From Scatomonas sp963928055 (GTDB lineage: Bacteria; Bacillota; Clostridia; Lachnospirales; Lachnospiraceae), in NCBI GenBank assembly GCA_963928055.1, contig CAWVDN010000001.1, forward strand, positions 930,001 to 994,000: a stretch of DNA of 64,000 bases, given 5' to 3'. How positions within the stretch are numbered: position 1 is the first letter of the stretch; each line of letters starts with the position of its first letter. The translations under genes were made by a program, and so were the position numbers. Positions 34,968-44,178 of the stretch are shown one piece after another. The notes beneath the pieces were generated by a model. It was not told the DNA's origin, ran no database searches, and saw nothing but the letters and a program-made list of their open reading frames with translations.

Positions 34968-35981
34968 TCAGCCCTGCACCCCGGTCACAAAATCGTTAAT
35001 ATGGAAAGTAAGAGAAATGATGGTTCCTTCTCCTTCGGAACTTGCTGAAATACCTATTCCCAGCTTGTCGCAAAGCCGCCTGCAAAGATACAGGCCAATC
35101 CCGGTAGAACTTTTGATTGTCCGTCCGTTTTGTCCGGTAAACCCTTTCTCGAAAATACGGGGCAAATCACTCGCTGGTATGCCTATGCCATTATCGCAGA
35201 TAGACAGGATAATGCTGTCATTTTCTTTGACGGCAAAAAAATGTAAAAGTGGCTGGCTTGTACGGTATTTTACTGCATTGCTGATAAGCTGGTCTAAAAT
35301 AAAACGCAGCCACTTATCATCCGAATAAATGCTGTACTCCACATTCTCTACGGTAATAGCCACATTGTTTTGCCGCAGAAGATATTTGTTATCTGCAATG
35401 GCTCCGTGTACCACATCACTAAGACGGATTTCACGGACAGAATAATCCTTTTCTGTATGCTCGCTACGGGCGTAATACAAAGCCTGCTCCGTGAAACGGT
35501 TGATATTTTCCAATTCAGCCATCAAATCTCTGGTAAAAGAACAGCGGTTATTCTCACAAATCAGTTTCATAGCCGTAATCGGTGTTTTGACTTCATGTAT
35601 CCATTGCTCGATGTATTCTTTATATTCCTGCCGCTCCCTTTGTATCTCACCAATGTGTTCCAGCATGGATTTTTCGGACATCTTCATAATCTGGTAGAAA
35701 ACCTGTTCTTCGGCCCGCTCCGGCTCCTGCATGATTTCCGGCAGCAAATACCGTTCATCCAACTTCTCCGTCATATCCAGCAATTTATCCAGATATTTTT
35801 TCCGGGAATAATAGAATAACAGCAGACAGGAAATAAGGATCATCAGCCAGACAACAAGGACGAATAGGACAGTTTGAATACCATTATCGCTTGCAATCAA
35901 AAACAGGGCAAGGGCAAGCATACCCAACAGATTGATTAAAATGACGGGCAACTGGTTTTTCCAATATTGCTTGCTGCTCAT
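34968..35981 (-). CDS. BceS-like intramembrane-sensing histidine kinase
   Basis: 337 residues. Two helices separated by only a few residues (LPVILINLLGMLALALFLIA, VLFVLVVWLMILISCLLLF) with no outer sensor domain, then the H-box QWIHEVKTPITAMKL, N-box ISNAVKY, and DNGIGIPASDLPRIFEKGFTG with STGIGLYLCRRL. This is the architecture of kinases that sense through a BceAB transporter. Overlaps the response regulator gene by 4 bases. Confidence 0.92.
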   Translation of the reverse strand: MSSKQYWKNQLPVILINLLGMLALALFLIASDNGIQTVLFVLVVWLMILISCLLLFYYSRKKYLDKLLDMTEKLDERYLLPEIMQEPERAEEQVFYQIMKMSEKSMLEHIGEIQRERQEYKEYIEQWIHEVKTPITAMKLICENNRCSFTRDLMAELENINRFTEQALYYARSEHTEKDYSVREIRLSDVVHGAIADNKYLLRQNNVAITVENVEYSIYSDDKWLRFILDQLISNAVKYRTSQPLLHFFAVKENDSIILSICDNGIGIPASDLPRIFEKGFTGQNGRTIKSSTGIGLYLCRRLCDKLGIGISASSEGEGTIISLTFHINDFVTGVQG

Positions 35982-36640
35982 AATGTGTACCCCTGTCTGT
36001 GCTTTGTTTTGATAAAGCCGGTCAGCCCAATGGACGCCAGTTTTTCACGGATACGGGTTATATTCACACTCAAAGCATTATCATCCACATAAAGCTGATT
36101 GTCCCAGAGAAAATCCAGAATATCGCTGCGGGGGCATATTTTCCCTGCGTTCTTAAAAAGATAGTAAAGAATTTTCAGTTCGTTTTTCGTCAATTCTGCT
36201 TTCTGGCCGTTATATTCGATAAAACTGCTCTCCAAATGTAAAGTTGCTCCGTTCCATGTGAGTGTTTCGGATTGCCCGGACGCATACGCCCGCCGCAACA
36301 AGGAAGCAATTTTGGCAAGCAAGATTGCTGTGTTATACGGCTTTGTAATAAAAGCGTCCCCGCCCAGCATAATACTGTTCAATTCATCCATATCTGTGTT
36401 ACTGCTTGTCACAAATACAATGGGAATATCGGAGAAACTGCGGATTTGTGAACAGATTTCAAAGCCATTATTTCCCGGCAGTTTTATATCCAGCAAAACA
36501 AGATTGGGCGCAAACGCCTTGAACTTCTCCATTACTCTTGAAAAGTCGTTTACAGTGTCAACCTCATATCCATTGCCAGACAAAAGGGTTTTCAACTGTG
36601 TTTGTATTGTCAGGTCATCTTCTACAACTAATATTCTCAT
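35978..36640 (-). CDS. BceR-like OmpR-family response regulator
   Basis: 220 residues. Receiver domain with MRILVVEDD, phospho-Asp in NLVLLDIKLPG and Lys in FITKPYN; the C-terminal winged helix ends with NALSVNITRIREKLASIG, typical of BceR. The longer frame from 36727 is rejected because MRILVVEDD starts at the ATG at 36640 with GGAACGGAG before it. Controls the transporter genes downstream. Confidence 0.93.
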   Translation of the reverse strand: MRILVVEDDLTIQTQLKTLLSGNGYEVDTVNDFSRVMEKFKAFAPNLVLLDIKLPGNNGFEICSQIRSFSDIPIVFVTSSNTDMDELNSIMLGGDAFITKPYNTAILLAKIASLLRRAYASGQSETLTWNGATLHLESSFIEYNGQKAELTKNELKILYYLFKNAGKICPRSDILDFLWDNQLYVDDNALSVNITRIREKLASIGLTGFIKTKHRQGYTL

Positions 36641-37252
36641 TTCTCCGTTCCTTTCGGGGTCTTTATATCGTTTATCAGCGGGTTTGACTGCCTCCTTATA
36701 GATCAGGCAGACACCCTCCATGTTCATGCCTCCGATAACATTTTTTATTATATTTCATTCGCCCAAAGAACACAAGGCAGGAAATATGAATAATAGAGTG
36801 TAAGTATAGGCTATATCCAGAGGCAACCATGAGTAGGAAATGAAGCCGAACGGTAACGGGAAAGATACCTGTCTTTGACCGCCCGGAAATGAACATACAG
36901 GAAAAAATCCCATGCAGATAAAAATATGTCAACGATCTGCGCCGGTTTGGTTAATGAGCGTCCTACAAATCCGAAGCACAATTCCGTATAATGCACGCAA
37001 GGCCGTTGATAAAGTACGCAAACACAGGCCGGAAAAGGGGTGACAGAGCGTGAAGATAGGCTGTCCTTTAGGATGGCCCGGATCAGCTTGTTTTGCAAGC
37101 GGTGTTTCATGTACTCGTCCACCCGCACATGAGGCGTTCCGTCCAGCTCGTAGAGCGTCCGGGTACACAGCTTGTTCATGTAGCTGTCATACTCCGCAAG
37201 ATAGAGGAACCTCCCGCATTATCAAAGCGAGAGGTTCCTTATTGGGTTTAAT
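36641..37252. other. Gap with a short gene remnant
   Basis: No intact gene. On the minus strand, about 37180-37040, the frame reads YMNKLCTRTLYELDGTPHVR then VDEYMKHRLQNKLIRAILK, which looks like real coding sequence from a larger element protein but has lost both ends; I do not recognise the family. The downstream part (36730-37030) is AT-rich and uninformative. A hairpin with GGAACCTC/GAGGTTCC arms lies at about 37207-37239, next to sigma-like copy B. Confidence 0.4.
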
Positions 37253-37705
37253 TTAGCCCTCCAACAAGAGCTTCAACTTTTTAAGGACCTTCATTTTCCT
37301 CTTATAAACGGCGGGCTGAGAAATGCCGAGTTCCATCGCCAACTCGCTCTCTTTGCGCTCATCAAAGAATAATGCCTGGATCAGCGCACGTTCTTCTGGG
37401 GTAAGCAGGGAAAGCGCGGTATGTAGCCTGTCCACTTCCAGCTTGTGGAGCACCACGCTCTCCACGCTTTCCTGCTCATCGGAGAATTGCCGGGCATTTT
37501 CTTCCACCAGCCGGTCCAAAGAATCTTCGCGGCTGGGGATGATCTGCACCACTTGGCCCTCCTTTCCGAGAACGAACCGCTCGGTTTTCAAATCGTTCTC
37601 AAAATAGCGCATTTTCCGGTCGCCCTGCATATAGGCCCGGTACACTTCATCCGTGACCTCAACAAATTGGCCGCGAATCCATATTCTTTTTTTATCAGCG
37701 TCCAC
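37253..37705 (-). CDS. Sigma-70-like region 4 protein, copy B
   Basis: 150 residues with GTG start and the same ribosome site as copy A. It differs from copy A by a handful of residues (VEENAR, KLEVDRL, DERKESELAMELG, ending LLLEG). The HTH ELGISQPAVYKRKMK is the same as in copy A. It lies between the Bce-type module and the XRE/KTR genes. Confidence 0.8.
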   Translation of the reverse strand: MDADKKRIWIRGQFVEVTDEVYRAYMQGDRKMRYFENDLKTERFVLGKEGQVVQIIPSREDSLDRLVEENARQFSDEQESVESVVLHKLEVDRLHTALSLLTPEERALIQALFFDERKESELAMELGISQPAVYKRKMKVLKKLKLLLEG

Positions 37706-37929
37706 GCTGTTTTACCTCCGATCAGTCTGAATTGCGAGAAATTCAGACTGGTCGGGCGGCCCCCTACAACGTGGGAATGATGGGGTTCCTCTATATAGAA
37801 AACCGCACCTGCAGAATGGGACAACAGCCCCAACAGCAAGTGCGTTTCCTTTTAGTTCGTGTAAATCATGGCATGATGGTTCAGTATGAAGGGCATAATA
37901 TCCCGTTGAAAAACGGGAATTTTTTTTGA
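37706..37929 (-). repeat. Structured leader, repeat copy B
   Basis: Near-identical to copy A, with the 11-bp hairpin beside the ribosome site and TGGGAC-AACA-GCCCCA (37817-37832) as the inner stem, carrying one A-C mismatch. Similarity to copy A fades near 37890, earlier than between A and C. Confidence 0.75.
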
Positions 37930-38224
37930 CCGTACACCGTCAAGCAGGCGGCCTACGACATAGAATCATACTCGCTGCTTCTAATGAGCAGCGGTGCGCA
38001 GGATGACCAACGCATGAAATATCCCTCCAGGCCAAAAACGTGGTCTGGAGGGATGGGCATGACAAACCACCCTGCCAAAACCTCGTTTTTTTTATTGGCA
38101 GGGCCATCTATACGATTCGGGTCAGTTCACTTTTCTCTGCACTGTCAGTTCTCTAAAATTTGAACTGCTATGCCATTATAAATCTGGCATAAATCTGTAA
38201 AATAGAAAGAGAGGTGAACTGTAG
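37930..38224. other. Intergenic stretch with two terminator hairpins and an XRE operator
   Basis: Two hairpins: ATCCCTCCAG...CTGGAGGGAT (about 38027-38054) and CCCTGCCAA...TTGGCAGGG (38080-38103, T-rich loop). Upstream of the XRE gene a perfect 7-bp inverted repeat TATGCCA-N9-TGGCATA (38169-38191) is a likely autoregulatory site. No gene. Confidence 0.6.
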
Positions 38225-38557
38225 GTGCAGATTAAACATGAAACGCTTGGTGAGATCATCAAGAATGCCCGCATAAAAGCAGATATTACGGTCGAAGATC
38301 TGGCCGCCAAGGTCGGAGTAGGCGAGAGATTTATATATCGTATCGAGAACGAAGGCAAAAAGCCCAGCTACGACATTCTCTACAAGCTGATTCGGGAGCT
38401 GTCCATTTTACCCGATCAGATTTTCTTCCCAGAAAAGCAGATTGAGGATTCTGAAATGGAAAGCCTTGTCCGTATGCTGTATAACTGCGACGAGCGTTCT
38501 ATGCAGATCATCAAGGCGACAGTTAGGGCGGCTTTGGACAGCCAGCCCAAAGAGTAA
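38225..38557 (+). CDS. XRE-family HTH regulator
   Basis: 110 residues from a GTG preceded by AGAGGTGA. HTH_3 domain in residues 5-62: LGEIIKNARIKADITVEDLA, AKVGVGERFIYRIENEGKKP, SYDILYKLIRELSILPDQIF. The C-terminal 40 residues form a small helical tail. The only plus-strand gene in the cargo region. Resembles the small regulators next to KTR-domain genes on Clostridia elements. Likely binds the palindrome at 38169-38191. Confidence 0.88.
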   Translation: MQIKHETLGEIIKNARIKADITVEDLAAKVGVGERFIYRIENEGKKPSYDILYKLIRELSILPDQIFFPEKQIEDSEMESLVRMLYNCDERSMQIIKATVRAALDSQPKE

Positions 38558-38607
38558 AAAAGAGCCGATGTCCGTGGGAATTTCTCACAGGTTCATCGGC
38601 TCTGCGT

Positions 38608-38781
38608 CTATGCGTCTGGCTCTTTGATGACAACGATATGTAGTTGTTTCGCCTGAATCAAGCTCTCTCGTTTGCACTTTGGGCAGTAGAGAGGATAATT
38701 GATTAAAACTGTATCCTCCCTGATTCGATCACGGGTTTTATTCCCGCAGACGGGACAATAAACCCACTCTGTTTGCTGCAT
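38608..38781 (-). CDS. Cysteine-rich KTR-type small zinc-ribbon protein
   Basis: 57 residues from the ATG at 38781 with GGAGGTGG upstream. WVYCPVCGNKTRDRIRED, then YPLYCPKCKRESLI: two CPxC knuckles around a KTR motif, the pattern of the cysteine-rich KTR domain proteins encoded on conjugative elements. Probably binds zinc; role unknown. Converges with the XRE gene. Confidence 0.75.
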   Translation of the reverse strand: MQQTEWVYCPVCGNKTRDRIREDTVLINYPLYCPKCKRESLIQAKQLHIVVIKEPDA

Positions 38782-38859
38782 GGGAACCACCTCCATTCTC
38801 CTGTTTTCAAGACATGGCCGAGGGCTTGCTGCTCTGCAAGCCCTCCGGCGTGTCTTTTT

Positions 38860-39279
38860 TTATTCTTCCTTTTCCCGGAATCCCCAAGCCTCAAAATCCG
38901 TATCTTCATCCTCCGGCTCAACTTCCTCGGCATAATCGGGACCGGTAGCCTCTGCCGGGGGATTGAGCATATAGGGAGTGACCTGTACCGGAGCTTCGCT
39001 CTGGATCGCCAGCACCCTACGGGCAGCCTTGCCGCAAAACACCATGGCGGCGGCAAAGGCGAAATACTGTACACAGCTTGTAAGATAAAGATTCACAATG
39101 GCCAGTTCATTTCCCTGCACGGGGACGCCCTGTTCAAGCTGCCGGGAGATATTTTGATGGCAGGCCGCCAGAGAGACAAACGCTGTAAGCAGCAGCACCA
39201 CTGCAAGAGCATAAAAAACTGCGGAAAGGATCGTTCCCTTTTTCGAGGGCTTCGTGATTGGATTGCTGTCCATCTCCAT
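38860..39279 (-). CDS. Two-helix membrane protein of the FtsX/MacB-type operon
   Basis: 139 residues (140 if the first of two consecutive ATG codons is used). The start overlaps the ATPase stop and follows AGGAGG. Two hydrophobic segments (TILSAVFYALAVVLLLTAFV and IVNLYLTSCVQYFAFAAAMV) are followed by an acidic tail EEVEPEDEDTDFEAWG. I do not recognise a characterised family. The tight coupling to the ATPase suggests a small accessory subunit of the transporter. Confidence 0.7.
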   Translation of the reverse strand: MEMDSNPITKPSKKGTILSAVFYALAVVLLLTAFVSLAACHQNISRQLEQGVPVQGNELAIVNLYLTSCVQYFAFAAAMVFCGKAARRVLAIQSEAPVQVTPYMLNPPAEATGPDYAEEVEPEDEDTDFEAWGFREKEE

Positions 39280-39983
39280 CATTTTGCCCTCCTTTCACTG
39301 CGGGGAACGTTGTTCCTGCGGGATTGGGGCTGGGCGGCTCCGTCCTGAACGCGCTCCAGCACCTGCAGCTCACCCTTTCTCAACCGGAATACCACATCGG
39401 CCTGCTTTGCCAACTCATTGGAGTGGGTAACGACCACCACGCACTTGTTCATCTTGTGGGCGCTCTCTTTAAGAATTTCCGTGATGTCCTGGGCGGTGTC
39501 CTCGTCCAGATTGCCCGTAGGTTCGTCCGCCAGGATCACCGGGGCCTCACTTGCCAGGGCGCGGGCGATGGCTACACGCTGCTGCTGGCCGCCGGAGAGC
39601 TTCAGCACATTCCGCTTGGCTTCTTCTTTCGTCAGGCCCAGCCGCTCCAGAATGGGCAGCGGCGGCAGCTTGGAAGTCAGCGACACATTCTCCGCAGGAG
39701 TCAGATAGTCGATGAGGTTGTACGCCTGGAAGATAAACGCCACATGGTTTTTCCGGTGGTGGTCAAGCCCCGTCTTGGCAATGTCCTGCCCATCGAAGGT
39801 TATCTGACCGCTGCCGGGGCTGTCCAGGCCGCCGATCAGGGAGAGCAGGGTGGTTTTGCCGCAGCCGGAAGGCCCCAGGATGGCATAGAGTTTGCCCTGT
39901 TCCATTTCGGCGTTGACGCCTTTTAAGACTTTCTTTTTATTATCGTAGGAATATCCCACTTGCTTGATTTCCATGATACTCAT
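39279..39983 (-). CDS. MacB/LolD-type ABC ATPase
   Basis: 234 residues: Walker A GPSGCGKTTLL, Q-loop FIFQAYNLIDYL, signature LSGGQQQRVAIARAL, Walker B VILADEPTGNLDEDT, switch VTHSNELA. It starts at 39983 with GAGGTAA upstream. One ATPase serves the three FtsX-type permeases encoded upstream (40023, 41310, 42588). Confidence 0.92.
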   Translation of the reverse strand: MSIMEIKQVGYSYDNKKKVLKGVNAEMEQGKLYAILGPSGCGKTTLLSLIGGLDSPGSGQITFDGQDIAKTGLDHHRKNHVAFIFQAYNLIDYLTPAENVSLTSKLPPLPILERLGLTKEEAKRNVLKLSGGQQQRVAIARALASEAPVILADEPTGNLDEDTAQDITEILKESAHKMNKCVVVVTHSNELAKQADVVFRLRKGELQVLERVQDGAAQPQSRRNNVPRSERRAK

Positions 39984-40022
39984 AGTGATTACCTCATTTC
40001 GTTATTTTAGGGGTGGATGGTC

Positions 40023-41297
40023 TTATTCCATCTGAGACAAAATCTGCTTGGGCTTCAACCGCATGGTCGAGATACTGGACACCAGCACCGCCGCAATCAG
40101 CAGGACGCCGCCCACGACAGCCACCAGCATGAAATGTTCCGGCGTGACGATGACGTTTTCCGCCGCCTTGCCGAACAGCGTCCCCAGGGCGCCGGCAACC
40201 TGCTTGCTCGATAGATACGCCAGCGGGAAGGCCACCACCGCGATCAGCAGGGTTTCCAGCACATATTGGAGAATGACCGCAGGCTTGGCGATACCCACCG
40301 CCAGCAAAATGCCTGTTTCCCGTTTCCGGCTGCGGATGGACATGGAGAGAATAAGGATAATCAGCACCATGCTCACAGCGGTAATAACAACAATGAGGGT
40401 GGTAATCAGGGTGCCGGTGTCGGAAAGAGCGCTGGAGATATTCTGATACACCTCGTCATTGGCGGTAATGATAAAGTTATCCCAGTTAATAGAATCAATA
40501 TGTTGCACGTTCTTTATTACATTGTCTAATTGAGCAGCGTCCTCCACATAGAAAAAGGCTCTTTCAATTCCATCATCTGAGTAATTTACTGCCAATGCCT
40601 CCATAACATTGTTACTACAGAAAGCATATTGATTATAGTCCCAATAGGTAGACGCATCGTACATATTTACTGTGTCGTCCTTGTCCGCCACAATATCAAA
40701 TACGCCTATAAGTTCCATCTCAACCTCTGGATCGTTATACTCAGGGTTAATAATTCCTGTGATTTTGTCTCCTATTTTTAACCCGTTTTTTTCAACGCTT
40801 TCCCGGCTGAGAATAATTCCATCTGTTACATCCTCTGTAATATGAGAACCTTCGACAAGCTCAAATCGTCCAGATACAAATAAACTGTTAAATTCAGAAT
40901 TATATGCACCATAAGCATAGTAGGCGAATCCGTCTGGGCTAAGGCTAAGATTATTTCCTTCTTCATCGTACAGGGTAGGCACACCGCCATTTGACGCATC
41001 GTACCCAGTGATACCTTCCACTGAAGCGATTTTCTGAATCATATCTTTAGTGATGAGTTCTTGCGTACTATAAGTACCATCACTGTCATTTGCCCAACCA
41101 CCTGTAGACAGGTTTCGTTCCACGGTAAAGCTGGCCCCGGTGGTTCCCCGGACTTCCTCGGCCTGTTCTTCCTGAGCGTCAGCTATGGCAAGCCCGGACA
41201 GCACCAGGGTGGTAATAGCCAGGATCAGGCAAAACACCAGCAGTGTCTTTTTCCATTTTCTTGCGGTATGTAAAACCGCTCGTATTCCTAAATTCAT
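40023..41297 (-). CDS. FtsX/MacB-type ABC permease 3
   Basis: 424 residues. One N-terminal helix (residues about 15-37), an outer MacB-like core domain (about 40-270) and three C-terminal helices (LITTLIVVITAVSMVLIILI, VILQYVLETLLIAVVAFPLA, FMLVAVVGGVLLIAAVLVSS). The first 50 and last 150 residues are nearly identical to permease 2; the outer domain is different and its DNA looks AT-richer than the flanks. ATG at 41297 after GGAGG. Confidence 0.9.
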   Translation of the reverse strand: MNLGIRAVLHTARKWKKTLLVFCLILAITTLVLSGLAIADAQEEQAEEVRGTTGASFTVERNLSTGGWANDSDGTYSTQELITKDMIQKIASVEGITGYDASNGGVPTLYDEEGNNLSLSPDGFAYYAYGAYNSEFNSLFVSGRFELVEGSHITEDVTDGIILSRESVEKNGLKIGDKITGIINPEYNDPEVEMELIGVFDIVADKDDTVNMYDASTYWDYNQYAFCSNNVMEALAVNYSDDGIERAFFYVEDAAQLDNVIKNVQHIDSINWDNFIITANDEVYQNISSALSDTGTLITTLIVVITAVSMVLIILILSMSIRSRKRETGILLAVGIAKPAVILQYVLETLLIAVVAFPLAYLSSKQVAGALGTLFGKAAENVIVTPEHFMLVAVVGGVLLIAAVLVSSISTMRLKPKQILSQME

Positions 41298-41309
41298 ATT
41301 GCGCCTCCT

Positions 41310-42572
41310 TTACTCCATCTGCGCCAAAATCTGCTTGGGCTTTAACCGCAGGGTAGAGATACTGGACACCAGCACCGCCGCCACCAGCAAAATACCGCCC
41401 ACGATAGCCACCAGCATGAAATGCTCCGGCGTAACGATGACATTCTCCGCCGCCTTGCCGAACAGCGTCCCCAGGGTGCCGGCAACCTGCTTGCTGGAGA
41501 GGTAGGCCAGCGGGAAGGCCACCACTGCGATCAGGAAGGTTTCCAGCACATACTGGAGAATCACCGCAGGCTTGGCCATACCCACCGCCAGCAAAATGCC
41601 GGTTTCTCTTTTTCGGCTGCGGATGGACATGGAGAGGATGAGAATAATCAAAACCATGCTCACAGCGGTAATAACAACAATGAGGGTAGTAATCAGGGTG
41701 CCGGTGTCAGAGAGGGCGCTGGAAATATTCTGATACACCTCATCATTGGCAGTAATCTTGTAGTTGTTCCAGTTGATAGAGGAAATGCTCTGCACTTCCT
41801 GAATCACATTCTCTAATTGGGCGGCGTCCGTGACATAGTAGTAGGCTTCGGAAATGCCCTCGCCATCTTCGCCCCAGCCCTTAATCAAGCCTTCGGCTGC
41901 GTCCATGCTGCAAAAAACATAGCTGGAATAGGCGTAATAGGACGCATCATCATACATATTTACTTGGTCGCCCTTGTCCGCCACCACATCGAAGATGCCT
42001 ACGATCTTCATATCCACTTCCGGGGTGTTATTTTGCGGGTAGTAAACGCCTGTCAAGGTATCCCCAACCTTCAGCCCGTTCCACTCAGCCAGTTCCCGGC
42101 TGATAATAATGCTATTAGTCATGTCATCGGTGATGTGGGTGCCTTCCACCAGCTCAAACCGGCCCGACAGAAACAGCTCATGGTATTGAGAATTGTAGGA
42201 GCCGTAGTTGTAGAAGCTGTAATTCTCATGGGCCAGTTCCTCGCCCTTATCATTGAAGATACGGGGTAGGGTAATTAGAGTGGCATCATACCCCGCAATG
42301 CCATCCACTGCGGCAATCTGCTGGATCATGTCCTCGGACATAAATTCCTGTGTGCTGTAATTGCCGTTCCAGCCGCCCGTAGAGATGTCGCGCTCCACGG
42401 TAAAGCTGGCTCCGGTGGTTCCCCGGACTTCCTCGGCCTGTTCCTCCTGAGCGTCGGCTATGGCAAGGCCGGACAACACCAGGGTGGTAATGGCCAGGAG
42501 CAGGCAGAACACCAACAGCGTCTTTTTCCACTTCCGTGCGCTATATAAAATCGCCCGTATTCCTAAATTCAT
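41310..42572 (-). CDS. FtsX/MacB-type ABC permease 2
   Basis: 420 residues, tandem paralogue of permease 3, 12 bases upstream of it. Same helix layout. The outer domain (about residues 55-270: GIAGYDATLITLPRIFNDKG, FELVEGTHITDDMTNSIIIS) is related but distinct. ATG at 42572 with GGAGGTG nine bases before it. Both permeases may form alternative homodimers or one heterodimer with the ATPase. Confidence 0.9.
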   Translation of the reverse strand: MNLGIRAILYSARKWKKTLLVFCLLLAITTLVLSGLAIADAQEEQAEEVRGTTGASFTVERDISTGGWNGNYSTQEFMSEDMIQQIAAVDGIAGYDATLITLPRIFNDKGEELAHENYSFYNYGSYNSQYHELFLSGRFELVEGTHITDDMTNSIIISRELAEWNGLKVGDTLTGVYYPQNNTPEVDMKIVGIFDVVADKGDQVNMYDDASYYAYSSYVFCSMDAAEGLIKGWGEDGEGISEAYYYVTDAAQLENVIQEVQSISSINWNNYKITANDEVYQNISSALSDTGTLITTLIVVITAVSMVLIILILSMSIRSRKRETGILLAVGMAKPAVILQYVLETFLIAVVAFPLAYLSSKQVAGTLGTLFGKAAENVIVTPEHFMLVAIVGGILLVAAVLVSSISTLRLKPKQILAQME

Positions 42573-42587
42573 ATCGCCTGCACCTCC

Positions 42588-43928
42588 TTAACTCATCTGC
42601 GACAAAATACTCTTGGGCTTCATCTTCATAATGGGATAGGCCGCCAGTGCGGTAGAGGCCACACACAGCACCATGCCGAAAGCCCACACCAGTGCGTAAT
42701 CCTCGGCGGAAACAGCAACCTCGATCTCGGCAAGGCCCAAATCCTCGGTGGGTTCTTCTTCCGCAGCGACCCTTTCCCCGGTCAAGTCCACCGTTTCATA
42801 GGTTTCGCTTGTCACCTGGGAGAGCAGGCTGCTCCCGATCTGATGGGAAATAGCTGTGCTGGTGCCGAAGGAGATCACCAGGGCAAAAGCCGCCACAAGG
42901 ATCACTTCCAGCAGGTATTGCAGCAGCACCGAGCCTTTGGAAATACCCATGGCCAGATAGACGCCGGTTTCATGGATTCGCCCACGGAGCCGCAGCGTCA
43001 GGAACAGGGCCAGCACCAGGAAACAGATCACCGATACCACAGCGATGGCGATAAAGACGATGTTCTGCAGGCCCTCCAAGGATTCCTTGGCGTTCTGATA
43101 GTCGTTGTCGTAGCGGGTCAGGGTGCAGCTTTCCCAATCCACGCCTTCCAATTCCTGCACATCGGTCATAATGCGCTCCAGCTCGTCCGGGTCGTTCACA
43201 TAGAAATCCCCGTACTGGACATTGGTGGTTCCCTCGGTGCCGTAGAGCAGGAAAGAGGCGGTGGAGAGGTCGGTAAACACGATATTGTCGTAAAGGTCAT
43301 AGGACGGGGCCATGCCGATGGAATCCTGTTCCTCGGTATTTGTGAATATTCCGGCCACCGTTACGGGGATGGTCTGACTTTTGTCCTCCACATTCCCCAG
43401 CAGCATGGTGTCGCCCACAGACAGGCCATTGCGCTGGGCGAACTTCTCATGGATCAGCACCTGGCTGCCGGTTTCGGTGGTGATGGGATTTCCCTCCACC
43501 ATCTCAAAGCCGCCATCTGTGAAATAGCTGTCCTCCTGGGAATTGGAGTTGGCCACCACCCGTCCGGCGTTCTCGTAGCCCTCCGGCACCTGGGCAGCGC
43601 CCTCGGTGTTGATTTCCAGAAGGTTCCCGTCTGCGTCAAAATAAGTAGCGTAGGTGTAGGATCGCAGGGTGTACCTGCCGCTCAAGCCATCCACATCAAG
43701 AATCTGGCTCACCGTATCCTCCGGGATACCGTTTTCCAAGGTCTTGGCGTTGATGGTGAAATAGCCCAGCAGGGCTTTTTTGATATTGGCGTTGGCCGTT
43801 TCTGTGGCTGATTGGATGGAAAGGCAGGTCAGCATCAGCGTGGCCATGACCAGCAGAAACGCCAGCAGTGTGAGGGTCTTGCCCTTTTTTCGGATGGAAT
43901 ACAGGCAGGCCCGTTTGCACAGGTTCAT
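42588..43928 (-). CDS. FtsX/MacB-type ABC permease 1
   Basis: 446 residues, first gene of the operon. One N-terminal helix (TLTLLAFLLVMATLMLTCLS), a large outer domain with the MEGNPIT-type MacB pattern, helices at about 280-310 and 335-360, an extra outer insert (ETYETVDLTGERVAAEEEPT) and a last helix. More distant from permeases 2 and 3. ATG at 43928 with GAGGTGG upstream. The promoter with the AGGTGGAGTT repeats is about 120 bases upstream. Confidence 0.9.
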   Translation of the reverse strand: MNLCKRACLYSIRKKGKTLTLLAFLLVMATLMLTCLSIQSATETANANIKKALLGYFTINAKTLENGIPEDTVSQILDVDGLSGRYTLRSYTYATYFDADGNLLEINTEGAAQVPEGYENAGRVVANSNSQEDSYFTDGGFEMVEGNPITTETGSQVLIHEKFAQRNGLSVGDTMLLGNVEDKSQTIPVTVAGIFTNTEEQDSIGMAPSYDLYDNIVFTDLSTASFLLYGTEGTTNVQYGDFYVNDPDELERIMTDVQELEGVDWESCTLTRYDNDYQNAKESLEGLQNIVFIAIAVVSVICFLVLALFLTLRLRGRIHETGVYLAMGISKGSVLLQYLLEVILVAAFALVISFGTSTAISHQIGSSLLSQVTSETYETVDLTGERVAAEEEPTEDLGLAEIEVAVSAEDYALVWAFGMVLCVASTALAAYPIMKMKPKSILSQMS

Positions 43929-44048
43929 GTCTGAGCCACCTCATTTCCTTTTCGTAAAACCAGTGGGTTCACTTGTGTACCTCCTAACGTAGTTTTTTTC
44001 GGGGCGCTTCCTGCTCCGGTGGTATCCCCGTCTGCTGGGAACACCCTT

Positions 44049-44105
44049 ATGGTACACTACGAAGGTGGAGTTGAGGTGGAGTTGAGATATTTTTTAGGTG
44101 GAGTT
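44049..44105 (-). promoter_or_regulatory. Response-regulator-type promoter of the FtsX permease operon
   Basis: Three copies of AGGTGGAGTT (plus strand) at 44063-44072, 44074-44083 and 44096-44105, spaced 11 and 22 bp. On the minus strand they read AACTCCACCT and end eight bases before a -10-like TACCAT (44054-44049). The repeat nearest the -10 occupies the -35 position. The same arrangement precedes the OmpR-type regulator gene (48289-48323). Confidence 0.75.
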
Positions 44106-44178
44106 GGCGATAAGGCGTAAAAATGAGGGGACACATGTCCCCCCTCGAAAAGCTATTGGCTCCCACCAAAAGCAATGT

